Shown: positions 1 through 14,793, counted from the first letter of the stretch. The stretch: 64,000 bases of DNA from Epiperipatus broadwayi (GCA_028023455.1 JAQFVV010012404.1:15055000-15118999); one strand, 5' to 3'. Notes: generated by a model from the sequence alone, not told the origin. Numbers and translations are program-made.

Positions 1-3000
1 TAAAGTAAATTTTATGGCAAGTATAAATATGATATTAAAATTTTGGAGTTATTAATATTTTTAAAATAATGAATTAAATTTTAAAAGTTGACCATGATTT
101 TTTGTCTCTTCCTATCAGTAACTAATGTAAAGAAAAAGGGAGAGAAAAAACTTTTTTTTGTTCATTTAAGTATATATCTATAAAATTCCTGCCACAACAT
201 ATTGTTAAGGGAATAAAGAATATGTTTTCCAAAAACATGTTGAAAAGAAACAGAGTCAAATCTTATAACTAGTTGATGATAAATCTTTTGTTAGGAAAAC
301 ATGTTGTTGAACAACATCTAATAAGGATAAATAGATATGAAACAAGCAAGTAAGGCAGTACAATCTAGTCAGGTAGTCCAGTTTTTTATTTTATCTGAAT
401 GACTCAACTCAATAAACAGTGTTGCAGTGATTCTATGCTGAGAAGAGAAACCTCTGTTTAAAACTGTTTTCCACTATAACTTAGATAGCAATATCTTGCT
501 GACTCTTTTACTGTATGTTTCAAAATTTCATTTATGAGAGCAAATATGATGATTTTATCTAACAGAAGAGCAACAAATATTTTTGGCTAGACAACTGAAA
601 ACCATACCAGTCATAACATCTGGAAATGCAGTCAGATCCAGAAACTAATGCTAGTGTTTACCAAAACCAATCATTTCCTGCTTTAATAATGTCTTGAAGA
701 AAAAAGTGGATAGTGCTCTAAGAATGACCCAAAACCTATTTATACTATAACATATATAACATCATCAATGCTTCTATATTATTATCTAACATCACAAGTT
801 CACTAGGAGGATAACTACCATCTTCAGAGCAACAAATGAAGACATATGGAAATATACTTAAAGAATGATATCTGTACAAAAAATTCTAGAACATTAAGTA
901 GTCAGGAAATAAAATCACAAACACTGCAATTTATGAAACAGGAATTGGATAGAATAAAGAAATTAAGACAAATATATTTTTAAAATTATTATTTAATATT
1001 TAATTTATTAACAATAAACAAAAATGACATGACAGTATGAAATTTGAAACATTCATTTCATTAAAAAATATAATTTCATAAAATTAATAAGCTATTCCTT
1101 TGAAATAACTAAGATGTTGGAAAAACAACATTTTCAAAATTAAAGATAACAATTTTTGATTTATCTTAATCTTTTGCTAAGTTATTAGGAGGGAAAATAA
1201 ATAAAAATAGGAAAGCATGATTCAAAAAAAGAAATTTAAATTTATAAAAAAAATAAATTTTCTAAAAACTAATTCATAATTTTAAATAAAAAAATCACTG
1301 GATTTTAAAAAATTTTTTTTTTCACAATTTAAAAATATTAAACTTAATGGTAATATGTAAAATTATCAATTCTTACAAAAATATCTTTTTTTACTATAAA
1401 TGAAAATTTAATGTGCACACACAAAAAATACCTTTGACCATGGTTTAATTGTTTTGTAAATTCCTACTTTTCAATTATAATTTCCAGTTAAATTTTCTTC
1501 TTGAAAGCTTCTACACAAGAACATGATTCAGTTGTTCTTTTTCTGGTATGCAGTATTTCATTTTCAGGTTAACATCAGCAAAATTTTATTTATTTTATTA
1601 TAATAAATCTCCCAGATATGACTAATATAGACAGAGACTCATGCTCTTGGTTAAAGATAAGGTTGCAGATCACTTTAGGGGGTAACTTCATTTTTTACAT
1701 TTTATTCCAGTGAAGGTAAGTTACATGGAGGAAGATGATATTTATCTTTCAGCTGACCTTAGTATATGGTTTTCATTCTAGAAACCCTTTTTATAAATAA
1801 ACTCATAGTATGCTAAAAGTTTAGTTAAAACTTCTGCTATTATTTGCAACAGCTTGGTGAAGATTTCTGCTTATCTCTTCTTTTATCAGCTGGATTAAGA
1901 CTTGACTGCTCTCTTTTCAACAGCTTAGTTAAGAATTTCTTATTACCAGACAATTGGGTCTTCTGACCTATTCACCTATTATTATTTTGTTCTAGAACAA
2001 TCTGGCCTACAAGTCAATTACAGTCTGTGTTTATCTGATAATTATATAACAACCAATTAGGTAAACTTTGACTGATACAATTGTTTGGATATTTTTGTTC
2101 TTAATCATAGACATTAAAATAGGTCACAAATTTAAATTAATATGCTAAAATTATTGGCATTTCTTTTTAATTATACAAAAATTTTTTCAAAAAGAAAAGC
2201 AAGGCAATCAATTAATTACACTGATTTGATTTTCTGTAACGAAGAGAGATAAAGAGAAAGAAAAATAACAATTCCAAGTAAAAACAAAATTTATCACAAG
2301 TAGTAAAATCTTATTATTCCTTTTTTTAAAAAATAGTATTAAAATAAAACTTTATTTCTCTTTTAAAATTAAAATTCATATCTATTAAGTAATTTACAAA
2401 AAAAAAAGAAAATAATTTTTTTTTGTATATTTTTATAGTTTAAATTAAAACTACTAATTAAATATAATTACCCAAGAAAAAGAGAGTGAGAGAGAGTTTA
2501 AAAAACTTGTTTACATTGTTTTATAAATTTCTCTCCCCTCTACAATCATTAATACACTAAAATATTTACATATTAAAATCGTATTATTATTTAACAAATT
2601 TAATGTTTGATAATTCTCATACTATCATATTGGGACTACATTGAAGACTCATTATTATTATAAAAAAATATTTCCTTGGGAAAATCAAATATTATTTCCC
2701 CCATTAATTAAATAACCCTAAACTAAACTTGAGGAACATGCTGCCAACTATCTAATTATTTTTAATGCAGCTATGTCGCCAATGTTTATCAACAAAACAT
2801 GCTATATACATTTGAATGTGAGGGACACTTGAAAGAAAATGTAAGTTTGCAGTCCCATTGTACTAATATTTAGATATTTGATTTGTAGAAAACATTCTTT
2901 ATTTGATGATTAGGTGTTTTTTATTGCTTAGTTTGCTTTGCCAAGTGGTTCTTTGAAATCACAAAACTTGTTTTTCAATTGATTATTTTACATACTAGTA

Positions 3001-4750
3001 TGAAGAAGAAGAGATAGTCTTCATGTTGATAATTGCAAAAAGTTATTGTTCAGTGTGAGTGCTTTTCATTTTGTATTAGACATTTGTTTTTATATGTACT
3101 ATATTTTTTGAATAAAGAGTATAATTTTTCACAGAGGTAAAATAATGCACTCATTTTATAACCTTGTGTATGTAAACTTTATATATAGAGATTAAATTCT
3201 TGTAGAAATTTGTGAAAGTTCTTAACAATTATTTGTATATATGATATTTGAATAATGTGTGAATTATTGGAAGAATCATTTGAAGTGAACCTTAACATTT
3301 TCTGTGGCTCAGGAAAGAATACATGTCAAGCAATATGACTAATGAATGTAGAAAATTAATAGCTCTTTGATTTCATCATATTGTTTTTTTTCTCTACTAA
3401 TCAGACATGAAATTAATCTATCAACTTTTCAAATATTTAAACAAGTTTATTTCCAGAAAAGGGCTAGATAAAAAAAAAACAACAAAAATAAAAGAATTTA
3501 AAAGCTACTTGTAGCAGGAATAGGGATTTTTTTAAATCCATGAAAGATAACTTTTAGAAAAGTTTGTATATGTGTATGATTATAGATGTGGGATTTGTTG
3601 TCATAATATAAAAATAATAGTTTGTATCGGAAATGTCATGTTACATTCAAACTGCGGAAATGACAGTTCACAATGTATACTGGTGCTTATTAGAGAAAAT
3701 CAGCTATCAAATCAGTTCCTCCTTGAAACATTTTTTGTAACAATTCTATTGAGAATTTGGCAGTGAAAATTGTAACAGTGAATATAGTTAAACTCTTCTG
3801 TGTAAAGTAAGTTCTTTAAAGAGCTATTTTGGTTAATAATTATAAATATTGAAAGTATTTTTGTAAAATGCTAGAAAGTTCTAGCTTTAATTTCAATTCA
3901 GGTAATGCTAAAGACCTTTTAAATTAAAAGATTTAATCTTAATTTTGATTTAGTTAAAAGTATAATGAATGTAAATTCTAAAGATAAATCTAAGATATTA
4001 TCAGATTTTGAAGTTTTATTTTTGATATTGATAAGGGAATATGAAACTTCAAACCTAACTATTTCAGAAACTAGCTCCAGATAATCTGGTAGTATGATCT
4101 TTACAAAATTTGAAAATGAAAATAAAAATATTTATGCAACCGTACTTAATCCATTTGTCAACTATGTTTGTTAAATTTTTGAATTCAGTATAGGGAATTT
4201 GAATATTATGTTAAACACATCTCCATGTTTGATTTTTTTTTTGTATGTATATTATTTAACAAATTTATTTAAGCTTTCTAATAATGACAATTGAAAAAAA
4301 ATATTTTTAATATTTTAAAATTATGAAAATAAATAACTAAATGAAGTTCTTACTGATAACAAAGGAGCACATGGTCATTGGCTGCACATATCTTATTGAA
4401 AAAGTTAGAACAATTAAATATTAGACATTAGATTTTTAGGTTATTAAAATGGTATATTTACAATTAGTTAACATTAAAGAAACAAAAAAATTCTAAAGAT
4501 TAATAAATTACATATTGTTATTAAATATTTTACTTACAGCTTTAACAAAAGCAATTTTCTTTTTACTGGTAGAGGAAATCTCTGGTACTAGTAGGTTTTC
4601 GCTAGGGACTTTGTAAGATACTTTCTAAGAGTGGTCTTTTTTAAAAATAAAATGTTTCCAAAGACAATCTCCTATACTAGTGAAATAGTTTTTGGTTTAG
4701 TAATAAGTCTTTTCCAAAAATATTGTGTCATAATCATTAACAATTACCAA
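1..4750. other. AT-rich non-coding DNA, nothing recognised
   Basis: Very AT-rich sequence with many A and T runs. All open frames are short and have no recognisable protein similarity. I see no terminal repeats, tRNA-like boxes or transposon protein motifs here. Purine-rich patches such as the one near 2480-2500 are simple sequence. Confidence 0.5.
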
Positions 4751-5115
4751 AAATCACATATTTTGCCTTATTTAGCCCCAAGGTAAAATCTAAAGCATCA
4801 GCCAATCCCAAATCTCATTTCTAAGCCACCTTCTTCATAGCTTTGGCATCACAACAGAAGGCACTGTCAATCACACACACAGATCTGTATAGGTCTGTAT
4901 TATGCTGACATCTTGAGAATTTTTTAAAAAATTAATACATTAAAATGTAAGCTTCATAATGCAGAACTGCTGCAGACCTTTGCATACTGTAATAAAGTTA
5001 TACATATACTTTAAAACAATGTAGAAAAGTAGCAATTACAGCTCAGAAGTTTGATATAGTTAAAACTAATGCTGAAAAAGAAACTAATTTAATTAAATTA
5101 GTCAAGAAAATATGA

Positions 5116-5343
5116 ATGAGATTTTTTAATTCAGATTTCATAGAAAGTAATCAATCAAATTTAGCAACTAAAAACTTTACTAATACTAATCTTGTAAATG
5201 CTGAAGAATATCATGATATAACAAACCAATTTAAATTAACAATTCCAATTACAATTCTGAAATCTTTTCAAAAATTCACAAATGAGGAGACACTCATTAT
5301 AGCAATGACAGATTTAAACATTACAGTTATGAAATTTCCATAG
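5116..5343 (+). other. Unrecognised 75-codon open frame, possible relic
   Basis: An ATG-started frame of 75 codons rich in Asn, Thr, Phe and Ile, as expected from AT-rich DNA. I recognise no domain. It lies about 400 bp upstream of a dispersed-repeat copy (5738-5880). Further short open stretches, such as 6319-6528, continue in the region, which could mean an eroded mobile element. Chance is an equally good explanation. Confidence 0.15.
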
Positions 5344-5737
5344 ATAAGTTTTATGAATTTTTTATTGAAAAGAAAATATGGGAAATGCTTTATAAGGTAC
5401 TAAATTATCCTAATAATGGATACTTAGTAATAGAGTTTAACAACTTAACTTAAAAGCAATTATTCTAGAAGCATGCTCATTTTGTCAATGATAAATTGTC
5501 TGCTATATTAACATTAACACATAGATCAAGCTAGCAGGCCAGATTAAAAACTGTCATGTAAATTTCACAAGACAGAATCTTCAAAACATATTTGATAAAT
5601 ATGAGGATATCTGTGAATTCAGAGGTAAGTTAGGAAAAAAGCAACAATACCAGTACTAACTATCACTGCATTGTTTAACATCTTATTGAATAAATGCATT
5701 CAACCATTAGACATACCAATTTTGCACTTTATTGGCC

Positions 5738-5880
5738 ACAAACCAGAAACTAGTCTGGGGATATTGGATGAGTAGGCACTAGATGGGGATTTTATGCATA
5801 AGCCTTCTGGCATCCACTGATTATTGTGGTTGGCATAGAGTGGCACTACTGTATGGAGAGTTTTGCCTGTTTAATTTAGA
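5738..5880 (+). repeat. Dispersed repeat family R1, copy 1
   Basis: The segment beginning near CCACAAACCAGAAACTAG and containing TCTGGGGATATTGGATGAG, GTAGGCACTAGATGGGGA and, later, TATGGAGAGTTTTGCCTG aligns in order with 40405-40510, at roughly 75% identity by eye. An insertion of about 30 bp distinguishes this copy in the middle. Part of the same unit occurs inverted at 39992-40104. Three diverged copies within one window indicate an interspersed repeat family, whose class I cannot name. Confidence 0.55.
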
Positions 5881-6663
5881 GGTATACCACCTTAGTGATT
5901 TTATTGTGAATCCAGGAATCATTAAAGATTGCCCAAATAGATTTTGTAAAAATTATGGACAAAAATTTTAGAACTCATTAGTGTGCCACAAAAGCAATAA
6001 CAATACAAGAAAATACAGTTAAATGACATTTAGCTAATGAAAAGCAGATCAAGCAACTTTTTAACAACCACAAATCAGCAATATTATGTCCCAGAGGATT
6101 GCATTGCTATTAGTAATGATACATCTCAGGAATAAATATAAGTGGAAAAAATAATGCTTGATGATGTGGTGACTTTAATATCAATTTATGAGGAGAAACA
6201 GAAAAAGATGAGCAAGAAGATGCATATCTCTTCAGGGGAAGAAAACAGTTTTTTAATTAGTAATGAAAAATAAAAAAAATAAATAAATACGATTTCAATA
6301 AATAAAGAATTTAAATCAATGTATAAACAAACTCCAACATTAAGAAAAAACTTTCAACAGAAGTCCCCATGCTTACTATCAAAAAACAAAACAAATAACT
6401 CACCTTTAGAAGACAGTCCAGTCCTTTTGGAAATATTAATTTTGTGTAATGGACTAGGAAAAACACTGATAATAATTCTCCTCTTACACAAGAACAATTT
6501 CAATACGTCACAGGAGTGGATACACTAAAAAGAAAAAAAAAGAAAAAAGGATAACAACTCTGCAATAGATAATATAAAAATGAAAAAAAAAAATGCTTTA
6601 CAAAATTCTGATAATTCATGCAATGAGTCAATAAAACTGTCAACAAATGCAAAGAATATTGAA

Positions 6664-7468
6664 ATGGAAGATTAAAACTTCATAAATATACTGATGCTTC
6701 TTTAGAAAAAAAATTGTTCCAATTAAATGGCAGAATCTGGACTTTCATTATATTAATGGAAAATTAGAATTAGTTCACTTACCAGGATTATTTAATACAG
6801 GTAAGTCTTATAAAAAATAGCAGTGGTGTTTAATTAAATTTACATATAATTTAACAGATAATGTATGCATTTAAGTTATGATGGTAAACACAACACATAA
6901 ATACATCACTCTTTAATCAATGATCTCTTATATTAACATTAAAAACACCTATATACATCCATTATGACTATAAACATCACTGAGATTAATGTGAGAGATA
7001 TAAATTCACTTCAAAGTCTCTTTGCTATTAAAAACTGGATGACACAATTCTTTCCACTCATTACATTCTACAGCAATGAAATATAAATATCTTGGTAAAT
7101 TAGATTTTACACAACTATTTCAATCTAACACTTCTGCAGCAGGAGTTGGAGTAGGAGTAATACTACATAATCATTCAGTCTTTCAATCATTTAAAATACT
7201 ATGTTTTAATGAAAATATGCATTTATGCTATATATAATCACCATATCTTTATATTAAGATAACATCAATATATAATTTAATCAATCAAATTAATCTAATA
7301 CTAAGTTCTAAATCTTTTCCAGTTCTTTTGTTATTAGGTTTTAATATGAGCTATGCAAATTTCATCTGTAAATACTTACACTTAATCAATAGAAAACTCA
7401 TAAGTGCAGATTTCCCCCAAATAACACATTCTCTTTCTACACTAAAAACATGTATATTTTATTTTTAA
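6664..7468 (+). pseudogene. Possible decayed retroelement reading frames
   Basis: Around 6670-6790 the frames read Tyr-Thr-Asp-Ala-Ser, then a Trp-Thr-Phe-x-Tyr-Ile-Asn-Gly-Lys-Leu-Glu-Leu stretch. Around 7110-7470 there is a long, nearly stop-free frame with Ser-Ala-Ala-Gly-Val-Gly-Val-Gly-Val. Both patterns resemble pieces of RNase H-like domains of retroelements. The resemblance is weak and interrupted by frameshifts, so this is only a suggestion that a very old element lies here. Confidence 0.2.
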
Positions 7469-7686
7469 TTTAATTTATTTTTAATGTATTTTATTTATTT
7501 TAATTTTTATGGGGTTTATATATATTTTTTTGTTTTTTTATATTTTTTAAAATATTTTTTATATATATTTTTGATCTTTTTGTTTTTATTATGTGGAGAT
7601 TGTTATAATGTAATATGTTTTTTCTAGCTCCTTGAAAATGACTATAAATTAAAAATAGTTGAAACGTTGGAACAAGTGGATATTAT

Positions 7687-7927
7687 ATATATAATTAAAA
7701 TTACTCCAAATCCAAAATTCAACTAGACCAGCATAAAAATAATATTAAATCACAACCAAAGGTTTCACTGCTACAAGCAGACTTCTCAAGTGTAAAGAAC
7801 TACAAAAAGTATACAATATATATAATATTAACCATTACCCACAAAAACATTTAACTTTCCATCCACCCTTATTATTAAAAGAACTCTTAAATAAGTTTTT
7901 GGATTTGGGGTAATTTTAATTATATAT
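7687..7927. repeat. 31-bp inverted repeat flanking a 179-bp spacer
   Basis: 7687-7717 (ATATATAATTAAAATTACTC and on to AAATCCAAAA) is the reverse complement of 7897-7927 with one mismatch. The spacer has no ORF. The arrangement is that of a small terminal-inverted-repeat element, or of two oppositely oriented repeat ends. Just upstream (7645-7670) lies AAATAGTTGAAACGTTGG, reminiscent of the sequence seen near hammerhead-bearing retroelement ends. No clear target duplication was seen. Confidence 0.45.
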
Positions 7928-8559
7928 TGACTAGTTTAGCTTTATGCTTGTAATGTTTATATATATATATACACACACAAGAAATAAAGTTTTTGTAAAG
8001 AAAAGAGGAAAATGAGACTTTTAATTGTTTGAAGTGTTTTAATTATAGAATTATATATAAAAACATGTCACACTAATATACTTATTAACTTTTCTATTCC
8101 CCAGCCTTCATTATATTATCAATCGATTACTTATTCCATAGTCTTCTCTCATCATCTAGAATTCAGTGTTAAATTAAAAGTAGACTTTCGCAATCAACCA
8201 GTGCTCCAACTAATAATACTCTGAGTCTGCTTCTCAACACCTCCTTCCCAGAAGCTGTTATTTCTGAAATATATATTTATTTCAAAAAATAGATATTCTG
8301 ACTTTACACTGAATTGAAGCATTGTTTGCTTTTATAATTATTATCACATATATAATTAAATCCTACACTCATAAAAATAAATCTTCTACTACATTAATTT
8401 GAGACTTGGATTCAATAAATATAAAACTTAAAATTATTTTATATCACCCTTTTTCCATTACTTCAATAATGTTCTTAAAACAAGCATATATATATAAAAA
8501 GAAAATTCTAGGAGAATATTACTTTACAAAAAAAAAATCTTAAAATATTTTTAAGTTGA

Positions 8560-10670
8560 TCTCATAACTAGTCAAGGCTATATCAACTGGGTGCTTGTTA
8601 TAGGACTAATAAAATAACAGCTTCTTCAATTGTTAAAAACAATAAACTTATCACTGGAAAAAACATACTGCCCCTAAGTTTTTTATCACTTCAAAAGTAA
8701 ACTACAAGCATCAAATAAATCACAATTTCTCCTTTGCATTTTGATAACTATAAAGAAAGACCTAACATTACAAAATATCATACTTAAATTAGAAATTTTT
8801 TCTAATAGAATACACCCAGGATCACATATCAATTTCAAAATTTATATTTAGACATCTCAGCCATTTTCCTATTATTCAATATATACTTGTCTACCTTTTA
8901 GACCAAATCTGTAATATAGCTAATCTGTATTCTGTCCCAATGGTACCTTTCTTTAAGAAAAATATGATCCCATTACTGCTTAATAATATTTGACCTATAT
9001 TAATGACCCCCATGTTAATTAAAACTATAGAATCACTATAATTGAGCCTCTCATTCTTCCCCATCTGTCATGTTTTCATTTTGCCAAAACAGATTGTTCT
9101 GTCTCTGCTGCAATTATCCTTTTTAAAATGACTACATATGATATCAGGTACTCCAGAAAATCAGGGTCTATTGCCAGGCAACTTGATACCATTGCAGCTT
9201 TGAATCAATTCCTACAGACAACTTCTTACAAAATCCTTAAAGAACATAATGTATCTATTTCTATTCTCTAATAATAGCAAACCTACTCAACCTACAAATG
9301 CACATTACATTAAATGGACAAACCTCCCCAGTTTCTTCCACATCACTCTATACCACTGAGTTCACCCCTAAGCTTACTTCTTTTTCTGATTTACATTAAC
9401 TTATTATTATCAAGTATCCAGAATAAACTCCTAGGAATTTATAGCATTTTTATATATCAAATAATTAATCACATAACATAATATTATTCATCAAAAGAGT
9501 ATATCTGTCAACTAATTGACATTCTTACAGAGAACTACTATCTCAAATTCAACAAAGATAAATTCTCTTTTTGGAACATTCTTTCAGGCAGTAAAATAAA
9601 GTCTCCTTTTATTGTCTTATCACATAAATTATTAGGTTTCCCTATTTATATTTTTACAAATGCTATAAGATCTGAAATTCAAAGTAAACTCCTTACCTCT
9701 ATAGAAAAAAAAAACAATTAATTCATTATTGAAAACATATCTGTCTATACATACAAATTATCACCAATATTTGGATCTTTTCCAAAACATCCTGTTATAT
9801 GCATACTATCAAATACACTGTATCCTTTATGAAAAAAATAAATTCATTATACAATAAATTGATCTGGAACAAGAAATGATATCAATTAGTGCCAAATCAA
9901 TGCAAAAGCACGACGAACACAATGGGCTCTCATTATACTGCATCTCAATATACTATGTTCAGAGAGCAATAAATGAGATTACCAGATTTTTAACTCATGC
10001 CCTTAAGTAACAGGCTTCATATTGATCAATCTATTGGATAGTCCACCACCAATCACAAATTTTTTATTAAAGAATTAATCACATCCATAGTTAAATATGC
10101 TGCTCCAGGTCAAAAATTATTTGCAACAAAATTTAAGTACTGAATGCGTATGCAATAGTACATAAAGAAGAGCTAAATTTACTAATAAACAAATAATTCA
10201 AAGATTAATTCAAAGATTTAAATTTTTGTATTTGGAGCTAAAATATTTGGATTTTTAAATTAAAATCAATCTTGAGACTCTTCCTACCAATGTTTTTTTA
10301 CTCTCAAAAAAGTTTTTTGCAAATGCAGACAGATATGTTCTCAAGGAAGAAGAAACTACCAAACACTTCCTTAATAATTGTTCACCATTACAGATATATG
10401 GAAACATAATAATTTTCACTTACTAGATCTAAAGTCCCTTCTTTCACTTATTTAATAAGAAGTATAAGTAGAGGGCTTTTCCCTAACATGTATTCCTTTT
10501 ACACTTTGGTTTCTGAGGTGTCATTATTTGTTTTATTCCGACATCTTAGAAGCTTCAATCACTTTTACATAACAAACTTTCTAAAATAAAAAAAAAACAT
10601 ATAAAAAAAAAACTTTCTAAAATAAAGAAAAGAGATTAAGCACTCATTCCACCTGACATTTTTTCAGCTA
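8560..10670 (+). pseudogene. Decayed non-LTR retrotransposon (LINE), RT to C-terminus
   Basis: Remnants of a LINE polyprotein can be followed across several frames. Near 9150 there is a Gly-Leu-Leu-Pro-Gly block like the QxGF-PGR motif of LINE reverse transcriptases. At about 9540-9640 lies a stretch with Lys-Phe-Asn-Lys-Asp-Lys-Phe-Ser-Phe-Trp, then Leu-Gly-Phe-Pro. At about 9680-9960 a block runs from the Ile-Glu-Lys-Lys region to Leu-Ile-Trp-Asn-Lys, like the post-RT region of L1/Tx1-type elements. At about 10331-10403 lies a Glu-Glu-Thr-Thr-Lys-His-Phe-Leu-Asn-Asn-Cys block, like the C-terminal zinc region. Stops and frameshifts are frequent and the catalytic YxDD box is not identifiable. 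Clade assignment (L1/Tx1-like) is an inference from gestalt only; the 5' limit is approximate. Confidence 0.6.
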
Positions 10671-13600
10671 CACGGAGTTTGGTTGGCTAACAAAACTGCT
10701 GTAATTATTAGACTTTAAATTATTATCGTTATAATATATATATATTAGCTCATTTAAAATGTATTGTGCAATAAAATATGCTTTAAATCTAAATATTAAA
10801 AAGTCTTATAAAGACTCAAGAGATCACGTAACATTCAAATTCTGAAAGTGGCAGAGTTTGCAATTTACATACACAAATAAACACTAAAAAAATCATACAG
10901 ATTGGTCAAATATATGCATTTTTAAATCGTAAAAAGAATATTTAGATATTTTTAATAACTCAAGCAGTACATATATTATTATTATTAGTTTTTTTCACCC
11001 ATTATTTCCACCGTAATTAATAATAGATGCAGTTTTAAAATTCATTACAATGAATAGAGGCATATATATATAGTTTTTTTTTTTGAGAAGGGGATATTCA
11101 TTAGTTCAGAGTGCAACCTTGTTTGCCCACAGATATTTTTTTTTAAAATTTTTTTCAAGTAAGAATTTCCGCAAAAGCAACTAATTTATGTGATATTATT
11201 CTCTACTTTCTCCATTCTTTCCTGCTTTTATAAAAGTGAGAGAAAAAAATTGTCTCAAAATAAATGTCACTTGACTATTGAATGGATATCTTAAAAAATA
11301 ATTGCACTAGCTTTTCCATTATAAATGTTTCAATGGAATAGGAAAGTATTTTGCAACTTTTAATTGAACGAAACTCTGCTTGACATTTAGCTATTTTTAG
11401 TAGAATTTTTTTTTTTATCCTAGTCTTAAAAAAAAAAAAGAAAAATAATAATGAATAAACATAGTAATAATAAATAAGGTTTTGATTGCATAAACATTTT
11501 CATAATAAAGAATTAATTCCAAGATTACTTTCATCGTTTTCATTTATTTTTATCGATGAATGCTATAGTGAACAAGGCATGGTAGTTGGAACTGGTGGTC
11601 AAATCCAATTGCTATACTGAAATCTCTTAAAACAAATAATTCCACGTAAAATAATTTATCTTTGTTTACTTTAAATGTTATTAGTTGATAAATTCACATG
11701 TACAGAATCAAAAATATAATGTCTGTTGAACTAACCTAGGTTTATTAATAGAATCAGAGAATCTTGTGAACAGTAATGTTTATATATTATCAAGGCTGTC
11801 AGGTCTAAGAACATATTAAAAAGAAGATTTTTTTTAATGATTGATTTATACTCAACAAGCCAGTGTCTTTAGAACAACTCTGCTCACTCACTTTTAATTT
11901 TGACAGTTTTTTTAATAATTCCCTTTATCAAAAATAGAAGACATTATTTTTGCAATTATTGTAATATATTTGATTGAAATATTTTATTATTGTTATGTAA
12001 TGTATTTGAATCTATTTTTATGTACATTCCTATGTACTTTAAAAGAAAATAGATGTGGTGGTTCAGCACCTTATTCATTATAAATAGAGTGAAAGTGGAC
12101 TGTGAGTGCCAAAACACAATCTAATTCTACTGTTTAAATAAATTGTTGGCTCTTTCTTTTTATATCAATTACATATATATAAAAAAAAGCTATAGTTAAT
12201 TACTATTGCTTTTTAACCTGTATTACTAATCTTATTTGAATTTTGTGCTCATTCTCAGGCAATACCTAATAATGCATTCAATATAACCCATGCAACTGCA
12301 ATTTTAACTTTTTACATATACTTCATATTGTTAACAATATTGAATGTTATTTATCTTAAATATATATGGATTTTTTCCATTATTTTTTTTAAAAAACCTA
12401 ACAACACTGGAAATAAAATTTTAAAAGTAGTTTTTTTTTTTTTTTTTGTTAAACAAAATTTTTAAAAAAGATTTTAATTTCAATATAATAAAATAAGCCA
12501 CTAACTACTCATTGAAATTGGGGGGGGGGGATTTGACTGGATTATAAGTAAAATCTATTTTTAATCCTAAATATTATTTTATATAATTAAAATTGTAGTG
12601 ATCAATGGACAAATTCGGAGAGCTGTTGTCATAAAGGGTAGTAAATCAATTTAGGGAAACATTAGTGGTCAGGAATTGATGAATTATGATTAGATATTTA
12701 CTAGAAGAATTTGATGAGTGAGAATCTACAACTATCTGAAAAGATGATCAGTCATATGAATTGAGTGAAAAAATAATTTCTAATGCTACATGAATAAATT
12801 TAGTTTGTAAAAAGTTCATCACTATAAATTCAATTCCTACAAATGTGTTCACAAATTTGCACTGAACTATGTGTAATATACCAGAATTATTTTTAGTTTT
12901 ACAATCTGATTTAAGTAAAAATATAGAATTGTGTAGATATGTAATGAAATTTTTTTAAAAATATAGTTTAGCATTAAGAAATAGCATAAACTTTTATATT
13001 GTTCCAAGATGGCACCGTGGAAAAAAAAAACATATGTATATTTGTGAAATAGGTAATGACAGTTTTTGCCATTTTTAATATAGTATAGTTTAATTATTAA
13101 TAAAGAAGTTTATATTTTTTTTATATAATAATTAAGAGAAAGTCCATAATGCTGTTTGTTAATATATTCTGTCATGTCCTTGCTTTAATGTCATTTTGTC
13201 AAGCAAGAAATATTGTTCTGAAATAGAATTAATAGAGAAGCAACTATAGCATTATTAGTGATGATGATAGTATGTATTTTAAATCACAAACATTTAATAT
13301 AGAGATGATTTAATTTATTTTATTGTGTTGTTTTCATTATATTGAATAACAATGTGATCAAAAGTGGCACTTTTAAAGCAAAATGACAGGCTATGAGTAG
13401 TGAAACTAATTGAAATATATTCCATAGTTATGTGATAATGTAATTCATTTGTGGATTACACTTTCTTTATCTTGAGAATAACTATCCACACATTTGGGTG
13501 GATCTTAAAGATCTATTGAGCAATAACCAGTGAATTGGGTTTATTTGTAATACTAAACTGGAAGATTTCACAAGTATAGTGAAGTATATAATATGTAGCA

Positions 13601-13812
13601 ACATATAAAAGCATTAGTATTCTTCAATAGACCAGATCATCTTAGCATTTTTTAATTGTTTTATTGCCACATAACTTACTGGTAAAATAATTTATGAATA
13701 TAGATTTACCAACAAAATTAACTGTAGATATATTTATTCAATTTAATCCAATATCCAGCTACAAATGATATATAATAAAGAATAGCCTTCAATAATGATA
13801 TAAGCAGCTTAA
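10671..13812. other. AT-rich non-coding DNA, nothing recognised
   Basis: No ORF or repeat end was recognised. A run of ten G (near 12522) and several A/T homopolymers are present. These are simple sequence. Confidence 0.45.
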
Positions 13813-13817
13813 GAAAA

Positions 13818-14601
13818 TGCTAAATATGTGTGTATATGTATGTATACACAAAATATGTATAACTAGTAATAATTATAAATGTAAAACTAACGGATTGCTA
13901 ATTGTGTATTATAAGTAATAAATGATATATTAAAGCTAAACTAAAAGTATGTGTGTTGATGCCAGAAGGCATTCACAATATTTGATAAAGCATTAGACTA
14001 ATTAAATAGTTTAATTAAGGAGAAACTATAAGTAATTTATCAAGAAGGATTAGATAATGTAAACAAAGCCATTGCTTAAAATAATAATTCTAAAGTCATG
14101 GCATTATCTAATCAGGGATCGAATAGGAACTAAAGAGATGACCACCACATGGACAGCAGATGGCCAATTAAGGGAGGCTACTCTAAAATCAAGGCGTGAG
14201 CAGTAATGGATCTAAAATTGAACTGAGACCAGACACTTGCTAAGTGAAGCTCTTGAAAGGATGTGCTACTTCCTCGGGTGCTCCAGTCAGGCCTTCCTTC
14301 ACTTAACCTTGTGGACAGGTTTATCTCCAAACGTTCCAAAGTATACCTAGGAACTATACAACAGGTCGTATTGATCTCATTATTATTTTGCTACACCTTT
14401 GGGCTCCTTATTTATATATAATAATAGCATGTGTATAATAGTCATATTTTGTATATATTAAGAGTGATTAACTCATATATAATTCTGTAAATAAATCCTT
14501 GTTATTTAAAATTACTTGCTGAGCTGCCTCATTAATTATTGTATATTTGTGTTATTGATATTTGCAATCCAGTGAGCAATAGAGTGCTGCTGGACACAGC
14601 A
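13818..14601 (+). repeat. 5' LTR of the Mag-like element
   Basis: Starts TGCTAAATATGTGTG and ends GGACACAGCA, so the termini are TG...CA. It is 784 bp and matches the 3' LTR along its whole length with scattered substitutions and small indels (about 96-97% by eye). The TTATTTATATATAATAATAG stretch at about 14407-14427 is a TATA-like candidate, but simple AT sequence is common here. Confidence 0.9.
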
Positions 14602-14604
14602 AAT

Positions 14605-14618
14605 TGGTGCAGTTACAG
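14605..14618 (+). other. Primer binding site of the Mag-like element
   Basis: TGGTGCAGTTACAG begins three bases after the LTR end. TGG complements the CCA tail of a tRNA, as expected for minus-strand priming. I do not assign the tRNA. Confidence 0.7.
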
Positions 14619-14793
14619 TTTTGATTATGAACCTCAATGGTCTTAATCTCCAGCAAATTGCGGAATTGTCAATAATCACAATCAACACATTGACAGCTAA
14701 ATACATTGGCATCTAATTATTTGATTTCGTGAGGAGATAAACTACTAAAAAATATATTTCTATATTTTTCGTTAAATTGACTAAATTATCGTA

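Noticed and set aside
3572-3766. 64-codon frame in AT-rich DNA
   Set aside because: Short, with no domain, repeat or context supporting a gene.
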